This document shows, one piece after another, positions 18,070-27,209 of a DNA stretch of 64,000 bases. The DNA is from Streptomyces venezuelae (lineage in GTDB: Bacteria; Actinomycetota; Actinomycetes; Streptomycetales; Streptomycetaceae): assembly GCF_008642295.1 (NCBI RefSeq), contig NZ_CP029190.1, forward strand, positions 434,001-498,000. The letters are read 5' to 3'. The notes below the pieces were generated by a model. It was not told the origin of the DNA and did no database searches. It worked only from the letters and a program-made list of their open reading frames with translations. How positions within the stretch are numbered: position 1 is the first letter of the stretch; each line of letters begins with the position of its first letter. The position numbers were made by a program, and so were the translations under genes.

Positions 18070-20310
18070 CTATGGCCGCCCCGGCTCCGCTGCCCTGAGG
18101 CCGGCCAACAGCTCCCGGGCCAGCCGGAGATGGCGGTGGCCGGGCTCCAGTACGGCCTCGGCCTCCGCCAGGGCCCCGAGGAGCAGGGCACGGGCCGGTG
18201 CCGGCCGCCCTCCGACGGCCAGCGCCCGGGCCCATTCCAGCCGCGCGTACAGGGCGTGCGGGTGGTCGGCGCCGAGCAGCCGGGTACGGTCGGCGGCGAG
18301 GGATTCCCAGGCGGCGGCAGCCTCCGCGGTACGGCCGGCCCGGGCAGCCAGGTCCGCCTGGCTGGCCCGGATGGCCAGGGTGTGCGGGTCGTCGGGGCCG
18401 AGGCTGCGCAGGGCGTCGGCGAGCAGTGCGTCCAGACTGCGGGCCGTCTCGGCCGGGCGCCGGTCCTCGAACCAGATCAGGCCGCGCCGGGTGGCCAGTA
18501 CCTGCGCGTGGTCCGGCCCCTGGACCCGCAGCCGGTCGGCGAGCAGCCGGGTCAGCTGCCGGGCGGCCTCGGCCCGGTACCCGGCCTCGCCGGTGAAGTA
18601 CGCGAGTTGGTGGCGGGCCGCCAGGGTGTCGGGGTGGTCCGGGCCGAGGACCGCGGCGGTGTCGGCGGCCAGGGCGGCGAACCGCTCGGCGGCGGCGGGG
18701 GCGTCCCCGGCCTCGCCGGTGAAGTAGGCCAGTTGGTGGCGGGCGGCCAGGGTGTCGGGGTGCCGGGGGCCGAGCCGGGCCTCACGGCGGTGGGTGACCC
18801 CGGCCAGGTCGGCCGCCGCACGGCGCGGCCGGCCGGCGTCGCCGACCGCGATGGCGAGCAGGAAGTCGGCTCCGGGCACCCGGCCCCGGCGGGCCTTGGC
18901 CAGCGCCTGGGCGGCCCGGGCGAGCCGGGATTCCTGGTGGGCGAGCAGGCCCATGTCATAGGCCTCGGCCGGCTCCACCCGGGCGAGCAGGGCCTGCCAC
19001 AGGTGGTCGGGCACCGGAGCCAGGCCCGGGTCCCCGAGCAGGTAGTCGAAGGCGGTGTAGCCCTGGGTGTAGTTGCCGATCAGCAGGCCGCTGGTGGCGT
19101 AGGCGGCGGTACAGGCCCAGGCCATGGCGTCCGGGAAGGGCTCCGGCTGGAGGTCGCCGCCGCCGCGGGCGGTGAGGTAGGGCGGGTGGAGGTCGCGGAG
19201 CCAGTCCCGGCTGACCGGGCGGCGCAGTCCGGCCCGCCGGCAGTCCACCGCCGCAGCCACCAGCGCCGCGCCGCGCGGATTGGCGCCGGGCGCCCAGGCG
19301 TTGTGCCAGGAGGCGAGCAGCTCGGGTCCTGCGGCGAGCACTTCGGCGATCCCGAAGCGTTCGCCGGCCCGCAGCGCGGTGCCGATCCGTGGGTCGTCGG
19401 CCTGGGCGGCGGCCCGGCGGCGCTCCTCCGGCGTCCAGTGCCGGTTCAGCCGTACCACGGCGGCCAGGTGCAGCACCTCCCGCTGGGCCCGCCAGGCGTC
19501 CCGGTCGGAGCCGGTCAGCCGGCTCTCCTCGCGGGCCTCGTAACGTCGGTGTTCCTGGGAGCGCAGGGTGGCGATCACCACACGTCGGCCGGGCGGCCCG
19601 GCGAGCAGCGCGGTCAGCCGGCCGGCGTCCAGGCCTTCGGCGCCGAGGAAGTCCTCCAGGTCGTCCAGCCAGAGCACCGCTCGCCGACGGCGCGCGGCGG
19701 TGCGCAACGCCTCGGGCAGGGCGGCCCGGTTCAGCGGGCGGACGAAGGCGTGCCGTGGGTACAGCATCCGGGCCACCTCGTAGGCGAGCCGGGTCTTGCC
19801 GGCCGTGGACTCCCCCACCACGAGGACGAACCCGGACCGGCCGAGGGCCTCGCGTAGCCGGGGCTCGGCATCGCGCCGGATGTAGGCGGGCGAGGCCGGT
19901 GAGCCGGTTGAGCCGGAGGCTACGGGGAACGCGGCGGAACCGGCGGATAAGCCGGTGGCCGGGCTCGGGTCGGCAGGGTGGGCGCCGGCCTGCTCCGGCC
20001 GGTCGAGTTGGCCGGTCCGGGGTATCCGGCCGCCGGGGGTGCGCAGCAGCGCGCCGCGGCCGGCCGCGGGGTTTTCGGCCGGGCGGAGCCGTTCCGCGGC
20101 CAGCCCGGACAGCGTGGTCACGGCCGCCCCGATGCCGGTGGCCCAGGCCCCGGAGGTCCACAGGGAGGCGAGGGCGAGCGCGCCCGCGCCCAATCCCACC
20201 GCTGCGAGATAGGCCGGCCAGCCCCGCGCACGACCGGTCTCCCGCCGTCCCCGTACGAGCAACACCGGCATGCCGCCCCCCACACGCGTCCCGTGGCCGC
20301 CGCTCCTCAT
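18070..20310 (-). CDS. Membrane-anchored P-loop ATPase with TPR repeats, TTA-containing
   Basis: A protein of about 746 residues. One or two hydrophobic helices (about 30-75) anchor it; a Pro/Ser/Gly-rich linker follows. The P-loop GESTAGKT (Lys172) and the Walker B-like VLWLDDLEDF mark a STAND-like ATPase. The C-terminal third holds kinesin-light-chain-like TPRs of about 42 residues with the pattern LGPDHPDTLAARHQLAYFTGEAG, two of them almost identical. Codon 121 is TTA (19948-19950), implying bldA dependence. Start uncertain: ATG 20310 is used; 20271 and 20364 are alternatives. It diverges from the sigma-CAP gene across a shared palindrome. Such proteins are often signalling or conflict ATPases; the role is unknown. 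Confidence 0.8.
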   Translation of the reverse strand: MRSGGHGTRVGGGMPVLLVRGRRETGRARGWPAYLAAVGLGAGALALASLWTSGAWATGIGAAVTTLSGLAAERLRPAENPAAGRGALLRTPGGRIPRTGQLDRPEQAGAHPADPSPATGLSAGSAAFPVASGSTGSPASPAYIRRDAEPRLREALGRSGFVLVVGESTAGKTRLAYEVARMLYPRHAFVRPLNRAALPEALRTAARRRRAVLWLDDLEDFLGAEGLDAGRLTALLAGPPGRRVVIATLRSQEHRRYEAREESRLTGSDRDAWRAQREVLHLAAVVRLNRHWTPEERRRAAAQADDPRIGTALRAGERFGIAEVLAAGPELLASWHNAWAPGANPRGAALVAAAVDCRRAGLRRPVSRDWLRDLHPPYLTARGGGDLQPEPFPDAMAWACTAAYATSGLLIGNYTQGYTAFDYLLGDPGLAPVPDHLWQALLARVEPAEAYDMGLLAHQESRLARAAQALAKARRGRVPGADFLLAIAVGDAGRPRRAAADLAGVTHRREARLGPRHPDTLAARHQLAYFTGEAGDAPAAAERFAALAADTAAVLGPDHPDTLAARHQLAYFTGEAGYRAEAARQLTRLLADRLRVQGPDHAQVLATRRGLIWFEDRRPAETARSLDALLADALRSLGPDDPHTLAIRASQADLAARAGRTAEAAAAWESLAADRTRLLGADHPHALYARLEWARALAVGGRPAPARALLLGALAEAEAVLEPGHRHLRLARELLAGLRAAEPGRP

Positions 20311-20367
20311 GATGACCCCGTGTGCGCGTTCGGTACCCCGTCCGGTCCGCATCCAGTCCGACAATCC

Positions 20368-20380
20368 GATAACTGTTATC
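20368..20380. promoter_or_regulatory. AT-rich palindrome GATAAC-T-GTTATC between divergent genes
   Basis: A perfect 6-1-6 palindrome in an otherwise GC-rich gap, 58 bp from the ATPase start and 69 bp from the sigma start. Its arms could serve as -10 elements in both directions (TGTTAT on plus, CAGTTAT on minus) or as an operator that couples both genes. Confidence 0.5.
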
Positions 20381-20448
20381 CGGGACCCTCTCGACGGTCT
20401 CCCAGGTATTGGGCATCATCGACCGGCGCCACGGACAGGGATCGACAC

Positions 20449-22275
20449 ATGAGCACAGAGCACGGCACGGCAGCACTCACGGCACTCGTCGCGGCAGCCC
20501 GCGAGGGTGACCCGCGGGCCCAGGACGAGCTCGTCAGCACCCATCTGCCCCTCGTCTACAACATCGTCGGGCGGGCCCTGGGCGGTTCCTGCGATGTGGA
20601 CGACGTCGTCCAGGACACCATGCTGCGGGCGCTGGACGGGCTCGGCGGTCTGCGCGCCCCGGAGAGCTTCCGGTCCTGGCTGGTGGCGATCACCATGAAC
20701 CGGGTCCGGGCGCACTGGCGGGAGCGGGAGTTCGGGCCGTCCGGCCTGGAGGGAACCGAGGAACTCGCCGACCCGGGCGCCGACTTCGTCGACCTCACCG
20801 TGGTACGGCTCCAGCTGGCCGGACAGCGGCAGGAGACCGCCCGGGCCACCCGCTGGCTGGAGCCGGACGACCGGGGACTGCTGTCGCTGTGGTGGCTGGA
20901 GTGCGCGGGCGAGCTGACCCGGCCGGAGGTCGCGGAGGCGCTGGGGCTGTCCCCGCAGCACACCGCGGTCCGGGTGCAGCGGATGAAGGCGCAGCTGGAG
21001 GCGGCCCGGGTGGTCGTACGGACGCTGGACGCGGTCCCGCCCTGCCCGGACCTGCGGCCGATGCTGTCGGCCTGGGACGGCCGGCCGTCGGCGCTGTGGC
21101 GCAAGCGGATAGCCCGGCATGCGCGGGACTGCGTGCGCTGCGCCGGCCTGTGGAACGGCCTGGTCCCGGCGGAGGGCCTGCTGGCGGGCCTGGCCCTGGT
21201 CCCGGTGTCGATGGCCCTGCTGTCGGGCGTACGCTCGGCCGCCGCCGGATTCGCCCCGGCGGGCACGGCGTCCTACGCCGATCCGGGTACGGCGGCCTAC
21301 TCCGATCCGGACGCCGTGGGCTACGCCGACCCGAACACGCTCGCGTACGCCGATCCGGCCGCGGCCGGGTACGCCGGTCCGGACACGGTGGCGTACGGAG
21401 CCACGCCCGAGGCCGGGTACGCCGTCACCGGCAGCCCGGCCGGAGGCCACGGCACCGCCGAGGCCGGCCGGCACCGCGCGGGCGACGGCCGGGACGGCGT
21501 TCGGAGCACCGCCCGCAAGCGGCGGCAGAACCGGCGCCGGGCGGTCGGCGCGGCAGTGGTCGCGGCCTGCATGGCGAGCGGTGGCATCTGGTACCTCGGC
21601 ACCGGGCCCGGGGACGGCGAGGACGAGGCCGCGTCGCGGACCCCCGCCTCCCCGCTCGCCGTGCTGACCGCTCCGGACGCCTCCCCCTCCGCGGCCTCGC
21701 CCTCCGGTTCCGCCGCCGCCTCGCCGTCCGCCTCCGCTTCTGCTTCCGCCTCGCCGTCCACCGGTACGAGCGCGTCCGCCCAGGCGGGCGCGTCCGGCAG
21801 CCCGAGCGCATCCAAGACCGCCGGCCCCGCCAAGACCTCCGCCAAGGCCGCCCCGCGCCCGTCCAGCCCTCTCCCGGCACCCCCCGCCCCGCAGGGCGAT
21901 GCGGCCCAGGTGGTGGCCCTGGTCAACAAGGAGCGGGCGGCGGCCGGCTGCGGTCCGCTCAAGGACGACCCGCAGCTGCGGGCAGCCGCCCAGGGCCACT
22001 CCGACGACATGGCGGCCCGGGACTTCTTCTCGCACACCGCCCCGGGCGGCAGCGACCCCGGCGACCGCACCACCGCGGCCGGCTACCGCTGGTCCACGTA
22101 CGGCGAGAACATCGCCAAGGGCCAGCAGACCCCGGAGCAGGTGATGGACTCCTGGATGAACAGCTCCGGGCACCGCGCCAACATCCTCAACTGCTCGTTC
22201 AAGGACATCGGCGTGGGCATCCGGAAGGGTTCCGGCGGCCCCTGGTGGACCCAGAACTTCGGCGCCAGGATGTGA
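20449..22275 (+). CDS. Sigma-70 (ECF-like) factor fused to zinc motif, membrane helix and external CAP domain
   Basis: A 608-residue transmembrane sigma factor. Region 2 (about 25-95: VDDVVQDTMLRAL, SFRSWLVAITMNRVR) and region 4 (about 140-195: LTRPEVAEALGLSPQHTAVRVQRMK) are intact. Next comes an H-x3-C-x2-C motif (His224, Cys228, Cys231), as in zinc-binding anti-sigma domains. A tandem Tyr-Ala-Asp-Pro-type repeat (about 273-323) precedes a membrane helix (about 365-383). Outside the cell a long Ser/Ala/Pro linker leads to a CAP/SCP domain (about 487-608) with SHTAPGG, GENIAKGQ and GHRANILN. The polypeptide thus joins sensor, anchor, possible built-in anti-sigma and sigma. ATG 20449 is the first reasonable start; no strong ribosome-binding site is seen. 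Confidence 0.87.
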   Translation: MSTEHGTAALTALVAAAREGDPRAQDELVSTHLPLVYNIVGRALGGSCDVDDVVQDTMLRALDGLGGLRAPESFRSWLVAITMNRVRAHWREREFGPSGLEGTEELADPGADFVDLTVVRLQLAGQRQETARATRWLEPDDRGLLSLWWLECAGELTRPEVAEALGLSPQHTAVRVQRMKAQLEAARVVVRTLDAVPPCPDLRPMLSAWDGRPSALWRKRIARHARDCVRCAGLWNGLVPAEGLLAGLALVPVSMALLSGVRSAAAGFAPAGTASYADPGTAAYSDPDAVGYADPNTLAYADPAAAGYAGPDTVAYGATPEAGYAVTGSPAGGHGTAEAGRHRAGDGRDGVRSTARKRRQNRRRAVGAAVVAACMASGGIWYLGTGPGDGEDEAASRTPASPLAVLTAPDASPSAASPSGSAAASPSASASASASPSTGTSASAQAGASGSPSASKTAGPAKTSAKAAPRPSSPLPAPPAPQGDAAQVVALVNKERAAAGCGPLKDDPQLRAAAQGHSDDMAARDFFSHTAPGGSDPGDRTTAAGYRWSTYGENIAKGQQTPEQVMDSWMNSSGHRANILNCSFKDIGVGIRKGSGGPWWTQNFGARM

Positions 22276-22307
22276 CCCGGAGGTGACGAGGTGCCCCGGA
22301 GGTTCGG

Positions 22308-22327
22308 GGCCGCCCCGCCGGGCGGCC
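22308..22327 (+). terminator. Stem-loop terminator after the sigma-CAP gene
   Basis: GGCCGCCC and GGGCGGCC pair over 8 bp around a four-base loop, 33 bp after the stop codon at 22275. Confidence 0.6.
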
Positions 22328-22419
22328 TGCGCCCGTTCGCTTCGTTTTCGGTACAGGATGGAGACTGGAGCCGAAAAGGCTGATCACAGCGGGCGGGATC
22401 GGGGAACGGAGCGGGGACC

Positions 22420-24972
22420 ATGGCGAGGAAGCAGCTCCGGCCGCACCAGCGGGAGGCCGTCGACGCGGTGCTCCGGGCCCTGGAGCTGCCGCCCGGCGGG
22501 CCGCTCCCGGCGGGCGGGCTGCGCACTCAGGTGATCATGGCCACCGGGTCCGGGAAGTCCCTGGTGGCCGTGCGGTCCGCCGAGGAACTGCGGGCCGCCC
22601 GGGTGCTGGTGCTCGTCCCGTCCCTCGATCTGCTGGTGCAGACCGGTGCCGCCTGGCGGGAGGGCGGCCGGTCCGGGCGGATGGCCGGGGTGTGCTCGCT
22701 GCGCGCCGAGGACGCGGGCTTCCCCACCACCACCGATCCGGCCGAACTGGCCGCACTGGCCTCCCGGGGCGGGCCGGCCGACCGGCTCACGGTCTTCGCC
22801 ACGTACGCCTCGCTGGGACTGGGCACCCTGGAGCGGGCCCACCGGGCCGGGCTGCCGGCCTGGGACCTGGTGGTGGTGGACGAGGCGCACCGGACCTCGG
22901 GGCGGATCGGCAAGCCGTGGGCGGTGGTGCACGACAACCGCCGCATCCCGGCCGCCCGCCGGCTGTACATGACGGCGACGCCCCGGGTCTGGCGGGACCC
23001 CGAAGGCGCCGACGGCGGCGAGGCCGGTGAGGGCACCGGGGAGCCCGGCGGTCCGGGGTCCGGGCGGGGCGAGCTGGTCGCCTCGATGGAGGACGACCCG
23101 GACGGGCCGTTCGGCGCCCGCTGCCACACCCTGTCCCTGAGCGAGGCCATCGACCGGGGCATCTGTGCGCCGTACCGGGTCGTCTGCGTGGACGTCACCG
23201 ACCCCGGCTTCCAGGCGGCCGTGCTGCTGGGCCCGGACGGCCGCTCGGACGCGGTGCGCGGCCCCCGGCTGGCCGCCCTGCAGACGGCCCTGCTGAAGGC
23301 GGCGGCCGACCAGGACTTCCGGCGGACCCTGGTCTTCCACCACCTCACCCGGGAGGCCGAGGCCTTTGCGGCCGGACTGCCGGCGGTCGCCGCGCGGCTG
23401 CGGCGGTCGAGCCGGGCGGTCCGGCCCGCCTACCCGCGGACGGTGTGGGCCGACTGGCTGTGCGGCCGGCATCCGGCGGCCCACCGGCGGCGGGTGCTGG
23501 ACGCGTTCGCGGACCCGCGGGTGGCCGACCGGGCGTTCCTCGGGAGTGTGCGGGTGCTGGGTGAGGGGGTGGACACCCGGGAATGCGATTCCGTGTTCTG
23601 GGCGGACGTCCGCGGATCCATGCCCGATCTGGTGCAGGCGGTGGGGCGGGCGCTGCGGATCCGGCCGGGTGAGGGCAAGGTGGCTTCACTGGTGGTGCCG
23701 GTGCTGCTGGGCCCGGGCGAGTCTCCGGAGGCGATGCTGACCTCGCGGGCGTACGGGGATCTGGCCCGGCTGCTGGAGGCGCTGCGCGCGCACGACTCGC
23801 GGCTGGTGGAGGCGCTCGCCCAGCCGCAGGCGCAGAGCCGGACCCCCAAGGCGGTGCGGGAGTCGGGGTCGGGAGCCGGCGGCGCGGGCGCGGGTGCCGG
23901 TGCCGGTGCCGGTGCCGGGCCGGGCCGGGTCAGTGCGGAGGCGCAGGCCCTGCTGGCCTTCTCGGTACCGCGGGATCCGGCTCTGCTGGCGGCCTTCGTC
24001 CGGCTGCGGGTGCTGCATCCGGAGCGGGAGCACTGGCGGCGCGGGGTGGCGGCGGCGACCGTCTACCGGCGGCTGGCCGGGGACCTGAAGGTTCCGTTCG
24101 GCTTCCGGGCGCCCACGGGCAGGCCGGGCGCGCCGGATGCGGGTGGGCCGGGCGGCCCCGGCGGGCCCGGCGCGGAGGAGTGGCCGGCCCCGCTCGCCGG
24201 CTTCCCGCTCGGCCAGTGGATCGCCGACGCCCGGCGGACGTACCGGCGGGGCGGGCTCGGCGCGGAGCGGGTGGCCTCGCTGGATGCGCTCGGCATGGTG
24301 TGGAGCCATTTCGACGTGGCGTTCGACGAGGGGCTGGCCGCCGCCCGGGCCTGGGCGGCCGAACACGGTCATCTGCTGCCGCCGGCGGACGCCACCTGGA
24401 ACGGGGCCCCGGTCGGGATCTGGATGAAGAACAACCGTGCCGCCGCCCGCCGCGGCGACTTCCCGGTGGAGCGCCGGGAGGCCCTGGACGAGATCGACGC
24501 ATCCTGGTGCCCGGCCTGGGACATCGCCTGGCAGCGGGCCTTCCATCTGACCCGGGCCCTCCTCGCGGCGGGCGGCCCCCCGCCGGCCGGCCCGGGCGAG
24601 GCCGTGGTGCAGGGCGAGGACCTGGGCGCCTGGGTGCGCGCACAGCGGCTCGGCTGGGAGCGGCTGGGCTGGGCCCAGCGCTGGCTGCTGGAGCACGTCC
24701 TCGGGCTGTCGCCCGCAGCGGAGTCGGAGCGCCCGGAGCCGCGCCGCAGCCAGGCCGAGAAATGGGCGGCCCAACTGGCGGCGGCCCGGCAGTTCCAGGC
24801 GCGCGAGCAGCACCTGCGGGTGCCGCGGGGCCATGTGGAGCGGGTGGGCGAGCGGGACCTCCGGCTCGGCGCCTGGATCGCCAACCAGCGCTCCCGCGCC
24901 GCCACCCTCCCCCCTGAACGGGTCCGGCAACTGAACGCCCTCGGCATGCAGTGGCCGACCCAGCGCGGCTAG
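22420..24972 (+). CDS. DEAH-box superfamily 2 helicase with helicase-associated repeats
   Basis: An 850-residue putative helicase. RecA domain 1 has motif I ATGSGKS (Lys46), motif II DEAH (154-157) and motif III MTATPR. RecA domain 2 includes VRVLGEGVDTRECDSV and motif VI QAVGRALRI. A Gly/Ala-rich linker then leads to three or four helicase-associated (HA) repeats of about 65-70 residues with conserved tryptophans and end marks such as LDALGMVW and LNALGMQW. Streptomyces encode several HA-repeat helicases of unclear job; nucleic-acid binding by the repeats is likely. It is transcribed alone. ATG 22420 gives the canonical LRPHQREAVDAV start. Confidence 0.9.
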   Translation: MARKQLRPHQREAVDAVLRALELPPGGPLPAGGLRTQVIMATGSGKSLVAVRSAEELRAARVLVLVPSLDLLVQTGAAWREGGRSGRMAGVCSLRAEDAGFPTTTDPAELAALASRGGPADRLTVFATYASLGLGTLERAHRAGLPAWDLVVVDEAHRTSGRIGKPWAVVHDNRRIPAARRLYMTATPRVWRDPEGADGGEAGEGTGEPGGPGSGRGELVASMEDDPDGPFGARCHTLSLSEAIDRGICAPYRVVCVDVTDPGFQAAVLLGPDGRSDAVRGPRLAALQTALLKAAADQDFRRTLVFHHLTREAEAFAAGLPAVAARLRRSSRAVRPAYPRTVWADWLCGRHPAAHRRRVLDAFADPRVADRAFLGSVRVLGEGVDTRECDSVFWADVRGSMPDLVQAVGRALRIRPGEGKVASLVVPVLLGPGESPEAMLTSRAYGDLARLLEALRAHDSRLVEALAQPQAQSRTPKAVRESGSGAGGAGAGAGAGAGAGPGRVSAEAQALLAFSVPRDPALLAAFVRLRVLHPEREHWRRGVAAATVYRRLAGDLKVPFGFRAPTGRPGAPDAGGPGGPGGPGAEEWPAPLAGFPLGQWIADARRTYRRGGLGAERVASLDALGMVWSHFDVAFDEGLAAARAWAAEHGHLLPPADATWNGAPVGIWMKNNRAAARRGDFPVERREALDEIDASWCPAWDIAWQRAFHLTRALLAAGGPPPAGPGEAVVQGEDLGAWVRAQRLGWERLGWAQRWLLEHVLGLSPAAESERPEPRRSQAEKWAAQLAAARQFQAREQHLRVPRGHVERVGERDLRLGAWIANQRSRAATLPPERVRQLNALGMQWPTQRG

Positions 24973-24990
24973 GCCCTGCCAGCCGGGCCA

Positions 24991-25669
24991 TGCCATGACC
25001 CCCCGCACACCCCAGCCCTGCGCCCGGCCAAGCCCCCCGTCCCTCGCCACGGCACGTCGCCGGGCCGGACCACGCAGCTGCGACCGGCCAGGGCCCCGCC
25101 CGCGGCACCTGGCACGGCGCCTCGCCGTGCCAGGCCACGCCAGTACGTACGGTACGAGGGCATCCCCCGGCCCCGGGCCGGATGGCCCGAGGCGTCCGGT
25201 GCCGTGGATGGCGGGCCGCCGTGCAGTGCCGGGCCCGGCCCTGGCCCGCCGAACGTCCCAGCCCTCCGACCGGCCAGGGCCGGCCCGCGCCACCCGGCCC
25301 GGCACCTCGCCGGGCCGGACCACGCGGCTGCGACCGGCCTGGGCCCCGGCCGGCGGCACGGCACCTCGCCGTGCCGGGCCACGCCAGTGCGTCCCCCGGG
25401 CCGAGCCCCGGAAGCCGGCCGGGACGTCGGCGGCCGACGACAGCGCGGCTGGCCGCAGTGCCGGGCCCGGCCATGACCCGCCGGACACCCCAGCCCTCCG
25501 ACCGGCCAGGGCCGGCCCGCGGCACCCGGCCCGGCACCTCGCCGGGCCGGGCCGGGCCACGCCAGCACGTCCCCGGGCCGAGCCCCGGGAAGCCCGCCGT
25601 GCACTGCCCGGCCCGCCAGGGCCGGCCGGCAGGGCCGCCTCCAGTGCCGGGCCCGGCCGGGCCGGCCGG
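24991..25669. repeat. Non-coding tandem repeat region of hairpin-forming units
   Basis: The 720-bp gap 24973-25692 between two convergent genes holds no credible gene although frames are open on both strands. It carries a degenerate repeat of about 233 bp (best copies from 25224 and 25457; a weaker one from 24991; a fragment at 25642). Inside are five subunits of 60-75 bp with the pattern CGACCGGCCAGGGCC ... CTCGCCG. Four fold into a GC stem with a five-base [A/G]CCTC loop: 25111-25131, 25294-25318, 25525-25551 and one at about 25357-25377. Stem sequences differ by a paired A-T to C-G exchange. Confidence 0.75.
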
Positions 25670-25692
25670 CGCCGCCGGGCGGCCCGCTGGGC

Positions 25693-27090
25693 TCAGTGGT
25701 GGAAGCCGGACTGGCGCGGGGCTTCGGCGCCCGTGCCGCGGGGGCCCGTGGTGGTCAGGTGGTCGATGGCCCGGCGCATGTCCTCGACCAGCAGGGCGAT
25801 CTGGTCCCGGGTCACCCCGTGCCGGATCAGCACGCGCTGGATGACCGTGTCGTCGCGGTCCGCGGGCAGCGGGTACGAGGGGACCTGCCAGCCGCGCATC
25901 CGCAGCCGGTCGGAGAGGTCGTACAGGCTGAACCCGGCGCCCTCCGGGTCGGTCAGGGCGTAGGAGACGGCGGGGAGGGCGCCCCGGCCGTCGTACAGCA
26001 GGGTGAAGGGCCCCAGTTCGGCGATCTGCGCGGCCAGGTACTGGGCGGTCTCGGCGCAGGCCTGCTGCACCCGGCGGTAGCCGCCGTGGCCGAGCCGCAG
26101 GAAGAGGTAGTACTGCGCGATGATCTCGCCGCCGGGACGGGAGAAGTTGAGGGCGAAGGTGGGCATGTTGCCGCCCAGGTAGTCGACCCGGAAGACCAGG
26201 TCCTCAGGCAGCAGGTCGGCGGTGCGCCAGACGATCCAGCCGACCCCGAGAGGGGCGAGGCCGTACTTGTGGCCGGAGGTGTTGACGGAGGCGACCCGGG
26301 GGAGGCGGAAGTCCCAGACCACGTCGGGGTGGAGGAAGGGCGCGACGAAGCCGCCGCTGGCCGCGTCCACGTGGATGGGGACGTCCCAGCCGTGGGCGGC
26401 CTGGATCCGGTCGAGTTCGGCCGCGATCTCGGCGACCGGTTCGTAGTCGCAGGTGTAGGTGACGCCGAGGATGGCCACCACTCCGATGGTGTTCTCGTCC
26501 ACGTACTGGGCGAGCTGGTGCGGGCGCAGCCCGGTGGCGCCGGGCTCCACCGGGACCTGGCGGAGTTCCACGTCGAAGTACCGGGCGAACTTGTCCCAGC
26601 AGATCTGCACCGGGCCGCAGACCAGGTTGGGGCGGTCCACGGGCTTGCCCTCGGCGCGCCGCCGTTCCCGCCAGCGCCATTTGAGGGCGAGTCCGCCCAG
26701 CATGGCGGCTTCGCTGGAGCCGGTGGTGGAGCAGCCGGTGGCCGCGGTGCCGGGCGGGGCGTTCCACAGGTCGGCCAGGATGTTCACACAGCGGGCCTCG
26801 ATCTCGGCGGTCTGCGGGTACTCGTCCTTGTCGATCATGTTCTTGTCGAGGCAGACGTCCATCAGCCGGCGGACCTCGTCGTCCGACCAGGTGGTGCAGA
26901 AGGTGGCGAGGTTCTGCGCCGCGTTGCCGTCGAGCAGCAGTTCGTTGCGGAGCAGCGAGTAGACCACCTCTGCGGGGGTGTGGTCCTCGGGCATGCGGTA
27001 CTTCGGGAGCACCCGGCCGCTCATCGGGGAGGCGAACACGTCCGCGTCGGCGTCCAGAGCGCGGGGATCCTTCATCTCATGAAGTGCCAT
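25693..27090 (-). CDS. gadB: Glutamate decarboxylase
   Basis: PLP-dependent enzyme converting L-glutamate to GABA and CO2, consuming a proton; acid resistance and GABA supply. It has 465 residues, like E. coli GadB (466). The PLP lysine is Lys275 in NTSGHKYGL; HVDAASGGFVAPF carries the Asp that binds the pyridine nitrogen. The protein ends with two histidines, reminiscent of the C-terminal His that locks the E. coli enzyme at neutral pH. ATG 27090 has no ribosome-binding site, but TATAGT lies seven bases upstream, so the mRNA is probably leaderless. Divergent from melC. Confidence 0.95.
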   Translation of the reverse strand: MALHEMKDPRALDADADVFASPMSGRVLPKYRMPEDHTPAEVVYSLLRNELLLDGNAAQNLATFCTTWSDDEVRRLMDVCLDKNMIDKDEYPQTAEIEARCVNILADLWNAPPGTAATGCSTTGSSEAAMLGGLALKWRWRERRRAEGKPVDRPNLVCGPVQICWDKFARYFDVELRQVPVEPGATGLRPHQLAQYVDENTIGVVAILGVTYTCDYEPVAEIAAELDRIQAAHGWDVPIHVDAASGGFVAPFLHPDVVWDFRLPRVASVNTSGHKYGLAPLGVGWIVWRTADLLPEDLVFRVDYLGGNMPTFALNFSRPGGEIIAQYYLFLRLGHGGYRRVQQACAETAQYLAAQIAELGPFTLLYDGRGALPAVSYALTDPEGAGFSLYDLSDRLRMRGWQVPSYPLPADRDDTVIQRVLIRHGVTRDQIALLVEDMRRAIDHLTTTGPRGTGAEAPRQSGFHH

Positions 27091-27097
27091 AGGTGGA

Positions 27098-27103
27098 CTA
27101 TAT
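27098..27103 (-). promoter_or_regulatory. -10 element TATAGT for leaderless gad mRNA
   Basis: On the minus strand TATAGT ends seven bases before ATG 27090, which would place the transcription start at or next to the A of the start codon. No Shine-Dalgarno sequence is present and the -35 region is poor. Confidence 0.5.
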
Positions 27104-27209
27104 GGGACATTTCAACAACAGAGGCTTCCGGTCGACTCCGTGGTGTGAGCCCGCTCATCCCCACCCCCGCTCACCGGAGAATTTCCGGTCGGGTAGGCTC
27201 AGGCCGCAA

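Noticed and set aside
21268..21420. CRISPR-like array suggested by regular short repeats
   Set aside because: The repeats are in-frame codons for Tyr-Ala-Asp-Pro units in the sigma-CAP protein, without unique spacers.
25224..25669. Insertion-sequence remnant
   Set aside because: No transposase fragment, terminal inverted repeats or target duplication can be seen; the region is made only of its own repeats.
24995..25963. Open frames through the 720-bp repeat region on both strands
   Set aside because: The frames are Pro/Arg/Ala/Gly-rich, lack ribosome-binding sites, run through the repeats in several frames alike and into the gad gene in antisense.
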